A stretch of 64,000 nt of DNA from Thermoanaerobaculia bacterium. Lineage in GTDB: Bacteria > Acidobacteriota > Thermoanaerobaculia > UBA5066. The notes under the pieces are model-generated. The model was not told where the DNA came from. It searched no databases and saw only the letters and a program-made list of their open reading frames with translations. Position 1 is the first letter of the stretch. Each line of letters starts with the position of its first letter. The DNA lies in contig JAJVIN010000005.1 of the NCBI GenBank assembly GCA_022071945.1, positions 152,879 through 216,878 of the forward strand, written 5' to 3'. Of the stretch, positions 46,089 through 54,587 are shown piece after piece. The position numbers and the translations under genes are program-made.

Positions 46089-46579
46089 AACCAGGCGCCA
46101 GGGTGGCCGCCCTTGCTGTCCTGACCGTTTTCGCCTTCGGCTCCTGCCGGCCGAGTTCGCCCCTCGCCAGCAAGGCGGCGACCGCCCCCGAGCCCGCGCG
46201 GCAGCCCTCGGTGACGCTCCCCGACGGAACCGTCATCACGGTCGAGGTCGCGCTCACACCCGAGGATCAGGCACAAGGACTGATGTTCAGGTCGTCCCTG
46301 CCGGTGAATGCGGGAATGGTCTTCGTCTTCGACGAGGTCAGGCCCCAGAGCTTCTGGATGAAGAACTGCCACTTCCCGCTCGACATGATCTACACCAGAA
46401 GCGACGGGACCGTCGTCGATGTCATCGAGAACGTGCCGCCCTGCCGGGCTGACCCTTGCCCCTCCTACCCTTCCCGGGCACCCGCCGACACCGTGTTCGA
46501 GGTCAATGCCGGGGTGGCTCGCGCCCACAAGGTCGAGGTCGGATCGAAGCTCCGCTACACCGGGATCCCGGGTCGTTGA
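46085..46579 (+). CDS. DUF192-family exported (lipo)protein
   Basis: The 164-residue protein has a signal peptide with a lipobox-like 'FAFGSC' and a DUF192 domain: 'VEVALTPEDQAQGLMFRSSLP', 'GMVFVFDEVRPQSFWMKNCHFPLDMIY'. The family is widespread and of unknown function. It overlaps both neighbours by 4 bases. Confidence 0.9.
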   Translation: MKPGARVAALAVLTVFAFGSCRPSSPLASKAATAPEPARQPSVTLPDGTVITVEVALTPEDQAQGLMFRSSLPVNAGMVFVFDEVRPQSFWMKNCHFPLDMIYTRSDGTVVDVIENVPPCRADPCPSYPSRAPADTVFEVNAGVARAHKVEVGSKLRYTGIPGR

Positions 46580-47775
46580 TCTCGAACCAGGCCGAGAGGA
46601 TCCGGGCTCTTCAGCTCGAGGCAAAGGCCCGGCGCTCCGATCCGAAGTTCGGAAGCCTCAGCAGGGCCGCCGCCCGCGCGCTTCAGGAGAGCTCCCTCTC
46701 TCCCCTGATCCAGCAAAGCCTGGACTCAAAGGCCAGTCCTGACGACATCGTCTTCGCCGCCCGGGCTCACGGCATCTCGGGGCTCCTTTCGAGGCTCGCC
46801 GCCGACTCCATCCCGAAGCTCGCCCCCGAGGTCTCGGAGGCCCTCCATCAGGACCGTGAAGCCACTCGTCAGAGAGCCCGGCGTCTCGCCGAGGACCTCG
46901 GGGCGCTCGCGCGCCGCGCCGAAGAGTCGGGCCTCCCCCTCATCCCTCTTAAGGGAGCCATCCTCGGTCCGCTGAAGTACCACGACCCTTCCCTGCGGCC
47001 CTCCTCCGACATCGACCTCCTGGCCACGGGGAAGGACTTCGACGCATGGTGCCGGGTTCTTCTCGAGGAAGGCTATGTCGGGACCGGAGAGACCTTCAAG
47101 CACCGCATCTTCGAGAAACCGGCGGAGCGAATGATCGACGGGTTCGGAGAGCACCCGGAGAACCCGCGGCCCGTCGAGCTCCACCCGGCTCTGAGGGAGA
47201 GGATTCTGGGCCGCGAGCTCGACGTCACGGAGCCGTACGTCCTCTCGCTTCGCGCGGAGTCCGCCCAGGGCATCGAGATGCTCGTCCCGTCGGATGACGC
47301 CCTCCTCCTCCACCTCCTGCTCCACCTTTCCCCGGCGGCCCTCGGACGCGGGGCCCGGCTGATCCAGCTCTACGACTTCGCCCTCCTCGAACCCTCGGCC
47401 CAGGCCGCGGGTCTCGTCACCCAGCACCTCGACGAGATCGGCTGGGCCTCGTGGCATCTCGCTCACCGCGAGTTCCCGCCCGCGCTCCCGGAGCACCTCA
47501 TCGGCGGACTTTCGCGCTCGGCGCCCTCCGGCTCGCGAAGGAACCGGTTTCTGGCTCGGCCCGGGCTCTTGACGGGGGAGCACGACCTCGACGTCCTCTT
47601 CAGAGTCGACCTCGGGCTTTGCCGCTCGCCTTCGGACGCCTTCCGGCGCTGCCTCGAGACCTTGCCCGAGAAGGTCACCCTGGAATCTCGATTCGGAAAA
47701 GTGGATTCTGTCCCTCGCCACGCGTGGGCCCTCGTTCGGTACGCAATCGACAGGCTCTCGAAAAGGTCAGCCTAG
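46576..47775 (+). CDS. Nucleotidyltransferase-family protein (PF14907-like)
   Basis: The 399-residue protein matches the uncharacterised nucleotidyltransferase family: 'LPLIPLKGAILGPLKYHDPSLRPSSDIDLLA' has the 'LKG' and 'R-x-x-x-DIDLL' motifs with two metal-binding Asp near 145-147, and 'HPALRER' follows. I chose the TTG at 46576, which overlaps the DUF192 stop as TTGA; the track start lies inside the previous gene. Members often occur with HprK-like kinases and radical SAM genes in peptide or surface-polymer clusters. Such genes lie just downstream on the other strand. Confidence 0.85.
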   Translation: MISNQAERIRALQLEAKARRSDPKFGSLSRAAARALQESSLSPLIQQSLDSKASPDDIVFAARAHGISGLLSRLAADSIPKLAPEVSEALHQDREATRQRARRLAEDLGALARRAEESGLPLIPLKGAILGPLKYHDPSLRPSSDIDLLATGKDFDAWCRVLLEEGYVGTGETFKHRIFEKPAERMIDGFGEHPENPRPVELHPALRERILGRELDVTEPYVLSLRAESAQGIEMLVPSDDALLLHLLLHLSPAALGRGARLIQLYDFALLEPSAQAAGLVTQHLDEIGWASWHLAHREFPPALPEHLIGGLSRSAPSGSRRNRFLARPGLLTGEHDLDVLFRVDLGLCRSPSDAFRRCLETLPEKVTLESRFGKVDSVPRHAWALVRYAIDRLSKRSA

Positions 47776-47785
47776 TCTTCCAAAT

Positions 47786-48029
47786 CCTCTCCCTCACACG
47801 ACTCAGGGAGAGGGAAGAAGACGAGGGGCTCTCCCCGCTGAACGCGCCGAGGCGCCGCGAGGGGGAAATGGACGCGTCTCGCGCTCCTGTTCCCCTCTCC
47901 CGCACATCGCGGGAGAGGGTGCCGGCAGGCGGGTGAGGGCCTCCCGTCGCGACGCCTCGGATCCCGCGACCGGCGATGGAAGCCACCGGAAGGCCCTCAT
48001 CCCCAGCCCTTCTCCCTGAGGGAGAAGGG
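47786..48029. repeat. Cluster of REP-like palindromes between nucleotidyltransferase and amidohydrolase genes
   Basis: Three hairpins built on CCCTCTCCC-type arms occur here: 47786-47813, 47893-47919 (11-bp arms) and 48007-48029 (11-bp arms, one-base loop). Flanking text such as GGAAGGCCCTCATCC also recurs at about 63450. These resemble widespread REP-type intergenic repeats. The third hairpin lies inside the C-terminal codons of the amidohydrolase. The region sits between convergent genes and could terminate both. No small gene was found in it. Confidence 0.75.
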
Positions 48030-49103
48030 AGGTTGTATTTCGATTCCCGGTTCCAGCGCGAGGACATCCCGCCGGAAGACCCGGGCATCCCCCACCTTCT
48101 CCGCCCCATCCACGCGGAAGCGCAGAACTGGAATCGAGGCCCGCCTCAGGAGCTGCTCGAGCCCGGCATCCGCCAGAACGGGGCGGCCCCGGCGGACCAC
48201 CAGGGCGAGGTCCTTGCGAGAGATATCGAGAAGCGTCTCGAAGGGATCGCGGCCCCGCGTTCTGAGGACAATCCTGTCATCGGTCTCCGGGAATCTCGAA
48301 ATCCTCGCGGCAGCGGCCGTGACCGTCTCGAAGAGCTCCCTGGCCGAGAGTCCTGATTCGTCGCGAGCCACGCGGAGCTCTCCCAGGAGATCCCGGGAAC
48401 CCGACAGGCGCGAGTCACAACCGAGAGCCATGCGGCCCGCCTCGAAAAACTGCCGGTGAAAGACCGTCGTGCCGAAGAGAGTGCGGTTGCTCGCGGGGCA
48501 CCAGACGAGGGACGCCCCGGCTTTCACCGCGTCCTCCGCCTGCTCCGCCGTGAGGCCCGTTCCGTGAACGAGGACGGTCCACCGGTCGAGCCCGCCTTCG
48601 GCTCTCAGCGTGTCGAGCTCGACCGCGGCGGCCTTGTCGACACCCTCGGCGAGGTGGATGAACCACGGCCTCTCGCTCCCGCGCTCCGGCAGAGCCGGAC
48701 CGTAGCGCCCCGCCAGTTCCAGGGAGTGGCACCAGTCGTAGTCGTGAAGGACCGTGACGGGGAAGTGCCGGTGGGAAAAGACCCTTCTCCACGGGTCGTG
48801 ATGAACGACCCGCGTCACCCCCGAAAGGAGGTTCTTGATCCCGCCGTGCCAGGCCCTCACTCTTTCGGGAATCCGCTGGACTTCCCGCACGTGCGGGCTT
48901 TCGCGGTAGGGAGTCAGGGCATCGAACCACTGCGAAGCGTTCGAAAAGAGGGGCAAACCCTCAGGCCTGGGGAGCGCATTCAGGGTCAGGTGGTCGTGGG
49001 CGTTGACGAGCGCGGGGAGAACCGAGAACTCCGCCGGATCCAGCCCGGAAAGCGGATCGGGGGCCCGGCCCAGGAGACTGTGGAGCCTGGAAAGGAAATC
49101 CAC
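47997..49103 (-). CDS. Amidohydrolase-superfamily protein
   Basis: The 368-residue protein has the metal motifs of the cytosine deaminase/chlorohydrolase-type amidohydrolases: 'NAHDHL' (H-x-H) near residue 34, 'FIHLAEG', 'VLVHGTGL', and the Asp in 'LGCDSRLSG'. Both the first strand and metal site are intact, so it should be an active hydrolase or deaminase; the substrate is unknown. The last ~11 residues are encoded by a REP-like palindrome. It is the last gene of the radical SAM operon. Confidence 0.85.
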   Translation of the reverse strand: MDFLSRLHSLLGRAPDPLSGLDPAEFSVLPALVNAHDHLTLNALPRPEGLPLFSNASQWFDALTPYRESPHVREVQRIPERVRAWHGGIKNLLSGVTRVVHHDPWRRVFSHRHFPVTVLHDYDWCHSLELAGRYGPALPERGSERPWFIHLAEGVDKAAAVELDTLRAEGGLDRWTVLVHGTGLTAEQAEDAVKAGASLVWCPASNRTLFGTTVFHRQFFEAGRMALGCDSRLSGSRDLLGELRVARDESGLSARELFETVTAAAARISRFPETDDRIVLRTRGRDPFETLLDISRKDLALVVRRGRPVLADAGLEQLLRRASIPVLRFRVDGAEKVGDARVFRRDVLALEPGIEIQPPFSLREKGWG

Positions 49104-49105
49104 GG

Positions 49106-50146
49106 TCAGCGCGGACGTCCACCGGCCGGGGTCCGTGCCCCCTCAAGGTTGAGCCTGCACACACAGCGCCGGCAGACCGGGTCCGAGCGCACGTCGAGAG
49201 TCCGGCGAAACTCGATCGCCCGCGGAGAGTTGAGGACATCAACGAGGCTCCCCGCCTCCCGCAGGTTTCCGATGGGCTCGTGAAAGAAGCACGGTCTCAC
49301 CGTGCCATCCGTCTCGACCACGGCCGAAACCCACGGAGCATTGCAGGGGGCCGCCTCGAACTCCCCCGCTCCCGCCACGGCTGTGAAGTACCGCAAGAGA
49401 GTTCTCCGGAGCTTCTCGGGAGACTCGACGATGAAGCCGGAGCGGAAGTCCTCGGCCCTGTCCGAAATGAGCGCCTCCAGGCTGGCGGCGAATTCCGGAA
49501 GGTCTTCACGGGCCAGCTCGAGGGACGCGGCGGGATCCCGCGGCTTCCCTCCCTCGGGGCGGTTGAAGGCCGTGGTGGAAACGTCCACGGCCAGAAAGCT
49601 GATCGCGTCGAGGCCGATCTCGCGAGCGGCCTCGACCGTCTCATCGAGGTGGAAGGCATTCGCGCGCTGGACCGTGGACCGCGCGGTGATTCGAAAGCCG
49701 GGCCCGGCCGCTCGCCTCGCGGCCGAGACACCCTCCGCGAGCCGGTCGAAGGCGCCGCGGACACGCCGGATCGCGTCGTGAACCGTTCGCGGGCCATCGA
49801 GGCTGACGATGAGGTCGTCCGCGATTTGGGTCAGGCGGCCCGCCGCGGCCTCCAGCGCGAGCCCCGAGGAAAGCAGGGTGATCCGGATCCCGGCGCGCCT
49901 CAGGGGTGCCGCGAAAGCGGCGAGATCCGAGTGCATGAGGGGCTCTCCCCCGCTCAGGACCACCTGCTCGACACCGAGCCGCACGAACTCGTCGAGCCGC
50001 ATCTCGATCTCGTCTGGCGAGATCTCTTGCTCTTCGCGGATTCTCCAGATGTCACACATGACGCAGCGGCAGTTGCAGCGGTTGTGCGGGAAGAGAACCA
50101 GCACGGGGAGCGTCTGGATTTCGTGGGCCCTTGCCCCTTCGTTCAC
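49106..50146 (-). CDS. Radical SAM protein with SPASM-like C-terminal cysteines
   Basis: The 346-residue protein has the cluster motif C-x3-C-x2-C in 'CNCRCVMC', a 'GGEPL' SAM-binding motif, and C-terminal cysteines ('APCNAPW', 'RPCFFHE', 'CRRCVCRLN') like SPASM auxiliary clusters. Such enzymes often modify peptides or act as sugar or lipid carbon-chemistry enzymes. I set the start at the GTG at 50146 overlapping the methyltransferase stop as GTGA. It ends 2 bases before the amidohydrolase ATG. Confidence 0.87.
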   Translation of the reverse strand: MNEGARAHEIQTLPVLVLFPHNRCNCRCVMCDIWRIREEQEISPDEIEMRLDEFVRLGVEQVVLSGGEPLMHSDLAAFAAPLRRAGIRITLLSSGLALEAAAGRLTQIADDLIVSLDGPRTVHDAIRRVRGAFDRLAEGVSAARRAAGPGFRITARSTVQRANAFHLDETVEAAREIGLDAISFLAVDVSTTAFNRPEGGKPRDPAASLELAREDLPEFAASLEALISDRAEDFRSGFIVESPEKLRRTLLRYFTAVAGAGEFEAAPCNAPWVSAVVETDGTVRPCFFHEPIGNLREAGSLVDVLNSPRAIEFRRTLDVRSDPVCRRCVCRLNLEGARTPAGGRPR

Positions 50147-51015
50147 TGGCGCGTCATCCAGACGAGGTAGTGATCGGCGAAGAGGGAGAGCGACGGGAGG
50201 GACTCCAGCCGCCTTTCGGTCCGATCGAGCCAGTCGAGGAGCGAGGGACGTTTCTCGATCCACTCCCGAGCATACGAGGGTGGCAGGAGGGCTCCGATCG
50301 CGACCGCGCTCTTGATCGAGAACCGCCCCGCGAGGGCCTCGACGAACTCTCCCACCGAAGGGTAAGAGACCGCCAGACCCCGCCACTCGACTGGGTCTCC
50401 CGAGAGACGTCTGAAAGCCCGCCTCGCATCTCCTCTCGCCAGAAACCAGCCCCACTCCCACGGAACCGCCGGTCCCATGACGCAGGCCAGGAAGGGAGCG
50501 TCCCGCGGAAGAAGGCGTGCGATCTGGCTCGCTGTGGCGTTCAAGTCCGGGACGCAGTTGAGGGCCCCGAAGTTCGAGTAGGCGCCGTCAAAGAAGTCAG
50601 GCGAGCCCCGGCGAACGTCGTCTGCCAGGAGAGGCGAGGACAGATCCGCCTCGCGGGTCTCGAGTTGGGCCAGGCCTCCGAACGCGCGGGTCTTTCTCTC
50701 GGTTTCCGAGAGCATGGCCGGTTCCCGGTCGACGGCGACGACGCGAACGCCGCGAGAGGCCAGGTGGAGGGCATCCTCGCCCGTGCCGCAGCCGAGATCG
50801 AGAACGCGGCTGCCCGGCGCGAAGGCGCGATCCAGGTGCGCCCAGACCGCCCGGCGCAACCGCTCGCCGAGCGAGGTCCTCGAGAAGAGGGCGTCGTAGT
50901 CCCTGGCCAATGCCGCAAAGGGCCGGCGGGTTGCCTCCGTACCCGGGAGTCTCCCCGCCGTTGCTCCAGGGGATTCGCCGCCCGCGACCCCTCCCGCCGG
51001 AGAGGCTTCCGTCAT
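50143..51015 (-). CDS. Class I SAM-dependent methyltransferase
   Basis: The 290-residue protein has the SAM-binding motif I 'VLDLGCGTGEDALHLA' and 'VVAVDREPAML' as motif II. I set the start at the ATG at 51015 overlapping the upstream stop as ATGA; the first ~35 residues are low-complexity. It is paired with the upstream B12-radical SAM gene. The substrate is unknown. Confidence 0.87.
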   Translation of the reverse strand: MTEASPAGGVAGGESPGATAGRLPGTEATRRPFAALARDYDALFSRTSLGERLRRAVWAHLDRAFAPGSRVLDLGCGTGEDALHLASRGVRVVAVDREPAMLSETERKTRAFGGLAQLETREADLSSPLLADDVRRGSPDFFDGAYSNFGALNCVPDLNATASQIARLLPRDAPFLACVMGPAVPWEWGWFLARGDARRAFRRLSGDPVEWRGLAVSYPSVGEFVEALAGRFSIKSAVAIGALLPPSYAREWIEKRPSLLDWLDRTERRLESLPSLSLFADHYLVWMTRQ

Positions 51016-52400
51016 GCTTCGACTTCGTGTGCCAGGGCGAGCAGGGCCATCCGTGCTGCCTGCGCGAGGGCCAGCTTTTCGCGGGCCGCGGCCGGATCCG
51101 ACTCGGAAAGGCGGTGTGCCGCGACCGAGTTCTTCAGCCACTGGTCGGCCTCTCTGTAGTAGGCACGTGAGCGACGCCCCTGGACCTTGTAGTCCCTGTC
51201 CGACGACGAGAGCCAGTCCCGTTCGAGGACGACCCTGCCGGCCACCTCATCAAAGTAGGCCGTGTTCTTGATCGGGTAGGCGACGGTGGTGAAGAAGATG
51301 TCGGGGTTCGTCCGCTTGACGTGCTCGATCGTCGCCTCGATGTCCTCGACGGTCTCGCCCTCGTAGCCCCACATCAGGAACATGCCGGTCTGGATGCCGT
51401 GGCGCCGGGCGGCCTTGACCGCGTAGTCGACCTCGTCCGTCGTGACGCCGCGCTTCATCGCGTCGAGGATTCTCTGGCTCCCGCTCTCCGAACCGATCCA
51501 GATCCGGTAGCACCCCATTTCGGCCAGAGCGCCGAGGACCTCGTCCTTCATCATCCGGTCCGCGCGCGAGATGGTCTCGAACGGAATCTTCAGATTCCGC
51601 CGCTTCAGCTCCTCGTTGAAGGCGAAGAGCCACGAGTGGCTCATCGTGAAGACGTCATCGGCGTACCAGAGCTGTTCGGGGTTGTAGCGGCTGCGAATCG
51701 CCTCGACCTCGTCAGCCGCGTTTCTGGGCGAACGCCTCCGGTGGGTGAACCCGAAGACGGCGTGAGAGCACCAGGTGCACTTGTAGGGGCACCCCCGCGC
51801 CGTGATGAGGTTGATGCTGCCGGCTCCGTGGTGCTTGCGCCAGGCATCGAGATAGAGCGTGTGATCGATCGCCTCCCGATCCGGGAACGGAAGGGAGTCG
51901 AGATCCGGCAGGCGAGAACGTTCCGGCGTCGTCACGACCCGGCCCGACTCGCCCCGGAACGCGACGCCACAGACGGCGTGGAGCCTGTTGGGGCCCGACT
52001 TCGCCAGGGCCGGCAGCAACTCACGCAGCGTCTCTTCGCCTTCGCCGATCACGATGACGTCGGCCCCTTCCGCCAGGTATTCGGCTGGATAGTTGGCGCT
52101 CTCGGGTCCACCCAAGATGACGGTCCAGCCTAGCTCCTTGGCTTTCTTGGTCAGGGCGATGACCGGACCGCGCGTCATCAAGTTGGTGTAGATCCCGAGG
52201 ACTCCCCGTTCGCTCCCGAGCCTTTCGAAGAGGGCCTCGCGAGTCGAGAACGTGGAATCGAAAACCTCGACGGAGAACCCGGCCTGCCCGAGGTAGGCCG
52301 AGAGGTAGAGAAGCCCCAGCGGCGGGTAGGGCTTCATGATCTGCTGCTCTTTTTCGTCCTCCGCGAGAAAGTACCCGTGTGTCAGAAGGATGTCAGCCAC
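51012..52400 (-). CDS. B12-binding-domain radical SAM protein, copy 2
   Basis: The 462-residue protein starts 'DILLTHGYF' and 'KPYPPLGLLYLSAYLGQAG', the N-terminal cobalamin-binding-type Rossmann region (DxHxxG absent, as in many members). The radical SAM motif is 'CPYKCTWC' near residue 204, with 'ESGSQRILDAMKRG' downstream. It is a tandem paralog of the gene at 53046. Members perform methylation, ring or C-C chemistry on lipids, tetrapyrroles or natural products. The exact reaction is unknown. Confidence 0.9.
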   Translation of the reverse strand: MADILLTHGYFLAEDEKEQQIMKPYPPLGLLYLSAYLGQAGFSVEVFDSTFSTREALFERLGSERGVLGIYTNLMTRGPVIALTKKAKELGWTVILGGPESANYPAEYLAEGADVIVIGEGEETLRELLPALAKSGPNRLHAVCGVAFRGESGRVVTTPERSRLPDLDSLPFPDREAIDHTLYLDAWRKHHGAGSINLITARGCPYKCTWCSHAVFGFTHRRRSPRNAADEVEAIRSRYNPEQLWYADDVFTMSHSWLFAFNEELKRRNLKIPFETISRADRMMKDEVLGALAEMGCYRIWIGSESGSQRILDAMKRGVTTDEVDYAVKAARRHGIQTGMFLMWGYEGETVEDIEATIEHVKRTNPDIFFTTVAYPIKNTAYFDEVAGRVVLERDWLSSSDRDYKVQGRRSRAYYREADQWLKNSVAAHRLSESDPAAAREKLALAQAARMALLALAHEVEA

Positions 52401-53049
52401 GCGGCGCCTCCTTTTCGAAGGCGAGCCCGAGGACGAGGGGCACGGACCCGGCCGCGCGAGCCTTCTCCTCTGTCAGTCCCCCTTCCCGGGCGGTCTTCTG
52501 ATCGAGCGAGAGGTGGACCTCCGCGTGCAAGCGGAGTCCGGCTTCGCGGGCCGCGCGGGCATGGTCAGGCCGGCCGTGAGTGAAGTGTTCGACCGCGAAG
52601 GTGGCGCCTCGTACCTTGAAAGTCCTTGAGAGGCCCGCGCGGGCGGCTTCGGGGTGGAAGTCCGTCACGACGACCCGGGCGCCTGGCGCGGCCACGCGCG
52701 CGAGCTCGCGATAGGCGGGGGCGAGGCCGGGCAGGTGCCCGGCGGCCAGCCGGAACCAGACGGCGTCGAAGGTGCCCGAGAGGAACGGGGTCCTTCGAAC
52801 GTCGGCATTCGCCAGGGCGCCGCGCCGCCCTGACAGCCTCAGCATGGCGAGGCTCAGATCGATACCCGCGGCGCCCGCGGGGAGGCGCCGGCCCGTTCCG
52901 CAACCGGCATCGAGAAGTCTCCCGGGGTCGTGCCGGGAGAGGATCCTGACGGCCCTCATCTCCAGAAGAGTGACGGGGTTCTCCTCGGCGTAGGTGGGAG
53001 CCCAGAGCTCGTACGCCGCGACGACCGGGAGGATCTCGGGCGTGCTCAT
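52393..53049 (-). CDS. Class I SAM-dependent methyltransferase
   Basis: The 218-residue protein has motif I 'LLDAGCGTGRRLP', 'GIDLSLAMLRLS' and 'DAVWFRLAAGHLP', the pattern of UbiE/COQ5-type methyltransferases. It overlaps both neighbouring radical SAM genes (4 and 8 bases), and so is translationally coupled with them. Substrate unknown. Confidence 0.9.
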   Translation of the reverse strand: MSTPEILPVVAAYELWAPTYAEENPVTLLEMRAVRILSRHDPGRLLDAGCGTGRRLPAGAAGIDLSLAMLRLSGRRGALANADVRRTPFLSGTFDAVWFRLAAGHLPGLAPAYRELARVAAPGARVVVTDFHPEAARAGLSRTFKVRGATFAVEHFTHGRPDHARAAREAGLRLHAEVHLSLDQKTAREGGLTEEKARAAGSVPLVLGLAFEKEAPRG

Positions 53050-54569
53050 GCTCCCGGCAGGCTTCGGAGGGCGCTCGCGCCCGGTGGCAAGGCGGGCGGG
53101 AAGGAAACCGGCCGCTCGGCCCGGAAGAGCTCCCGCCGGCGCGCCAGCTCGAGCCAGCGGTGATCGAGGTCCGCGGACTGGGACCCGCGCGTCTCGGCCT
53201 CCAGGTGCAGAAGGTCCCGCACGAGACGGTAGAACGGGCCCTGGAAGGCCCCGGCGAACATCATCGCGAGGTCGTCGCTGTCTTCCCAGTTCTGCTGCTC
53301 GCCGAGCTGTTGCTGCACGCGCTCGAAAAAGAGCGTACCGGGCAGCGGGTAGGCGACCGAGACGCCGACATCATCGGGCTGTTCCCGCCTGACGAGCTCG
53401 CGGGTCAGGAGGATCTCCTCCCAGTCCTCACCGGGGTAGCCGAGCTGGAGGAACCAGGCGGCGCGGATCCCGTGCCTTTTCAGACGCCTGGTGGCCAGCC
53501 TGATCTGGTCGATCGTGATCCCCTTGTCCATGGCGTCCAGCACCTTCTGAGACCCCGACTCGACACCCATCCAGACCTCCTCGGCGCCGGCGTGCGCCAG
53601 GGCCTCGACGGCCGACTCGGTCATCAGATCGACGCGAGACTGGATGGTGAAGGGAGTCCGGCACCCCTCCCGCTCGACGGCCTGGGCAAACCGCTCGATC
53701 CAGTTCGGTGAGAGTCCGAAGATGTCGTCGGCGAACCAGACGTGCTCGACCGGCACCTGTTTTTTCAGCTCACGCATCTCCGCCGCGACGTTCTCGGGGC
53801 TGCGTTGCTTGTAACGCGTTCCGTACAGCGGCTTTGCACACCAGTTGCACCTGAAGGGGCACCCCCTCGTCGTCACCATGTTCCACGAGAGGCGGTCGTG
53901 GGCTCTCTTCCAGGAGCCCTCGTAGCGTCCGACGTCGACCAGATCCCATGCGGGAAACGGCAAGGAATCCAGGTCCTCGACGAAGAGACGGGGAGCGCTT
54001 TGCGACACATCGGAACCGTTCGAGAGAACGAGCCCCGGGATCTCCGAGAGCCCGCTCGCGGGCTCACCCCTCTTCCAGTGCTCGAAGAGCTCGACGGCCG
54101 TCTCCTCGATCTCGCCGACCACGATGACGTCGGCGCCGGCCGCGAGGTAGAGCTCGGGATGATCCGCCGCGTCGGGCCCGTTGACGGCCACGCGGGCACC
54201 ACTCTCCTTGGCCATCCCGATCATGGCGAGAGCGTCCTCCCGCATCCTGAGCGTGCACATCTTCGTCAGGAAGTTGAAGCCGTCCTCGAAGATCCCGACG
54301 ATTCCGGGCCGGTACCTGGCGAGATGAAGCCGGAACTCCTCCAGTCCGTGCGCGAGCATCGCGTCGAAGAGCTCGACCTCGTGTCCTCTCTTTCGCAAGA
54401 GAGCGGCGCCGATGAGGGTTCCGAGCGGCGGATACGGACGCATCTTCCTGACCTGTTTCGGGTCATGAAACAGGAAGTAGGAATGGGCCAGGAGAATCCT
54501 CTGTCGTACGCCTTCCATGGGGGAAATCGGCCGGATCTTACTCGCAACGCCTCCGGCGTTTTGTGACAT
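53046..54569 (-). CDS. B12-binding-domain radical SAM protein, copy 1
   Basis: The 507-residue protein has the N-terminal cobalamin-binding-type region ('RPYPPLGTLIGAALLRKRGHEVELFDA') and the radical SAM motif 'CPFRCNWC' near residue 235, followed by 'VWFADDIFGLSPNW' and 'GVESGSQKVLDAMDKG'. The ATG at 54569 is 18 bases after the kinase stop; the Met at residue 19 is an alternative, matching the paralog's start better. Lengths and motifs are alike in the two copies. Confidence 0.9.
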   Translation of the reverse strand: MSQNAGGVASKIRPISPMEGVRQRILLAHSYFLFHDPKQVRKMRPYPPLGTLIGAALLRKRGHEVELFDAMLAHGLEEFRLHLARYRPGIVGIFEDGFNFLTKMCTLRMREDALAMIGMAKESGARVAVNGPDAADHPELYLAAGADVIVVGEIEETAVELFEHWKRGEPASGLSEIPGLVLSNGSDVSQSAPRLFVEDLDSLPFPAWDLVDVGRYEGSWKRAHDRLSWNMVTTRGCPFRCNWCAKPLYGTRYKQRSPENVAAEMRELKKQVPVEHVWFADDIFGLSPNWIERFAQAVEREGCRTPFTIQSRVDLMTESAVEALAHAGAEEVWMGVESGSQKVLDAMDKGITIDQIRLATRRLKRHGIRAAWFLQLGYPGEDWEEILLTRELVRREQPDDVGVSVAYPLPGTLFFERVQQQLGEQQNWEDSDDLAMMFAGAFQGPFYRLVRDLLHLEAETRGSQSADLDHRWLELARRRELFRAERPVSFPPALPPGASALRSLPGA

Positions 54570-54587
54570 CCATCAGAAGATGACCGA

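Noticed and set aside
47776-47996. Possible RiPP precursor peptide near the radical SAM operon
   Set aside because: The gap is filled by REP-like palindromes; I saw no short ORF with a leader/core pattern or ribosome binding site.
47786-48029. CRISPR array
   Set aside because: The repeats are palindromes of differing sequence and spacing, not identical direct repeats with regular spacers; no cas gene is in the window.
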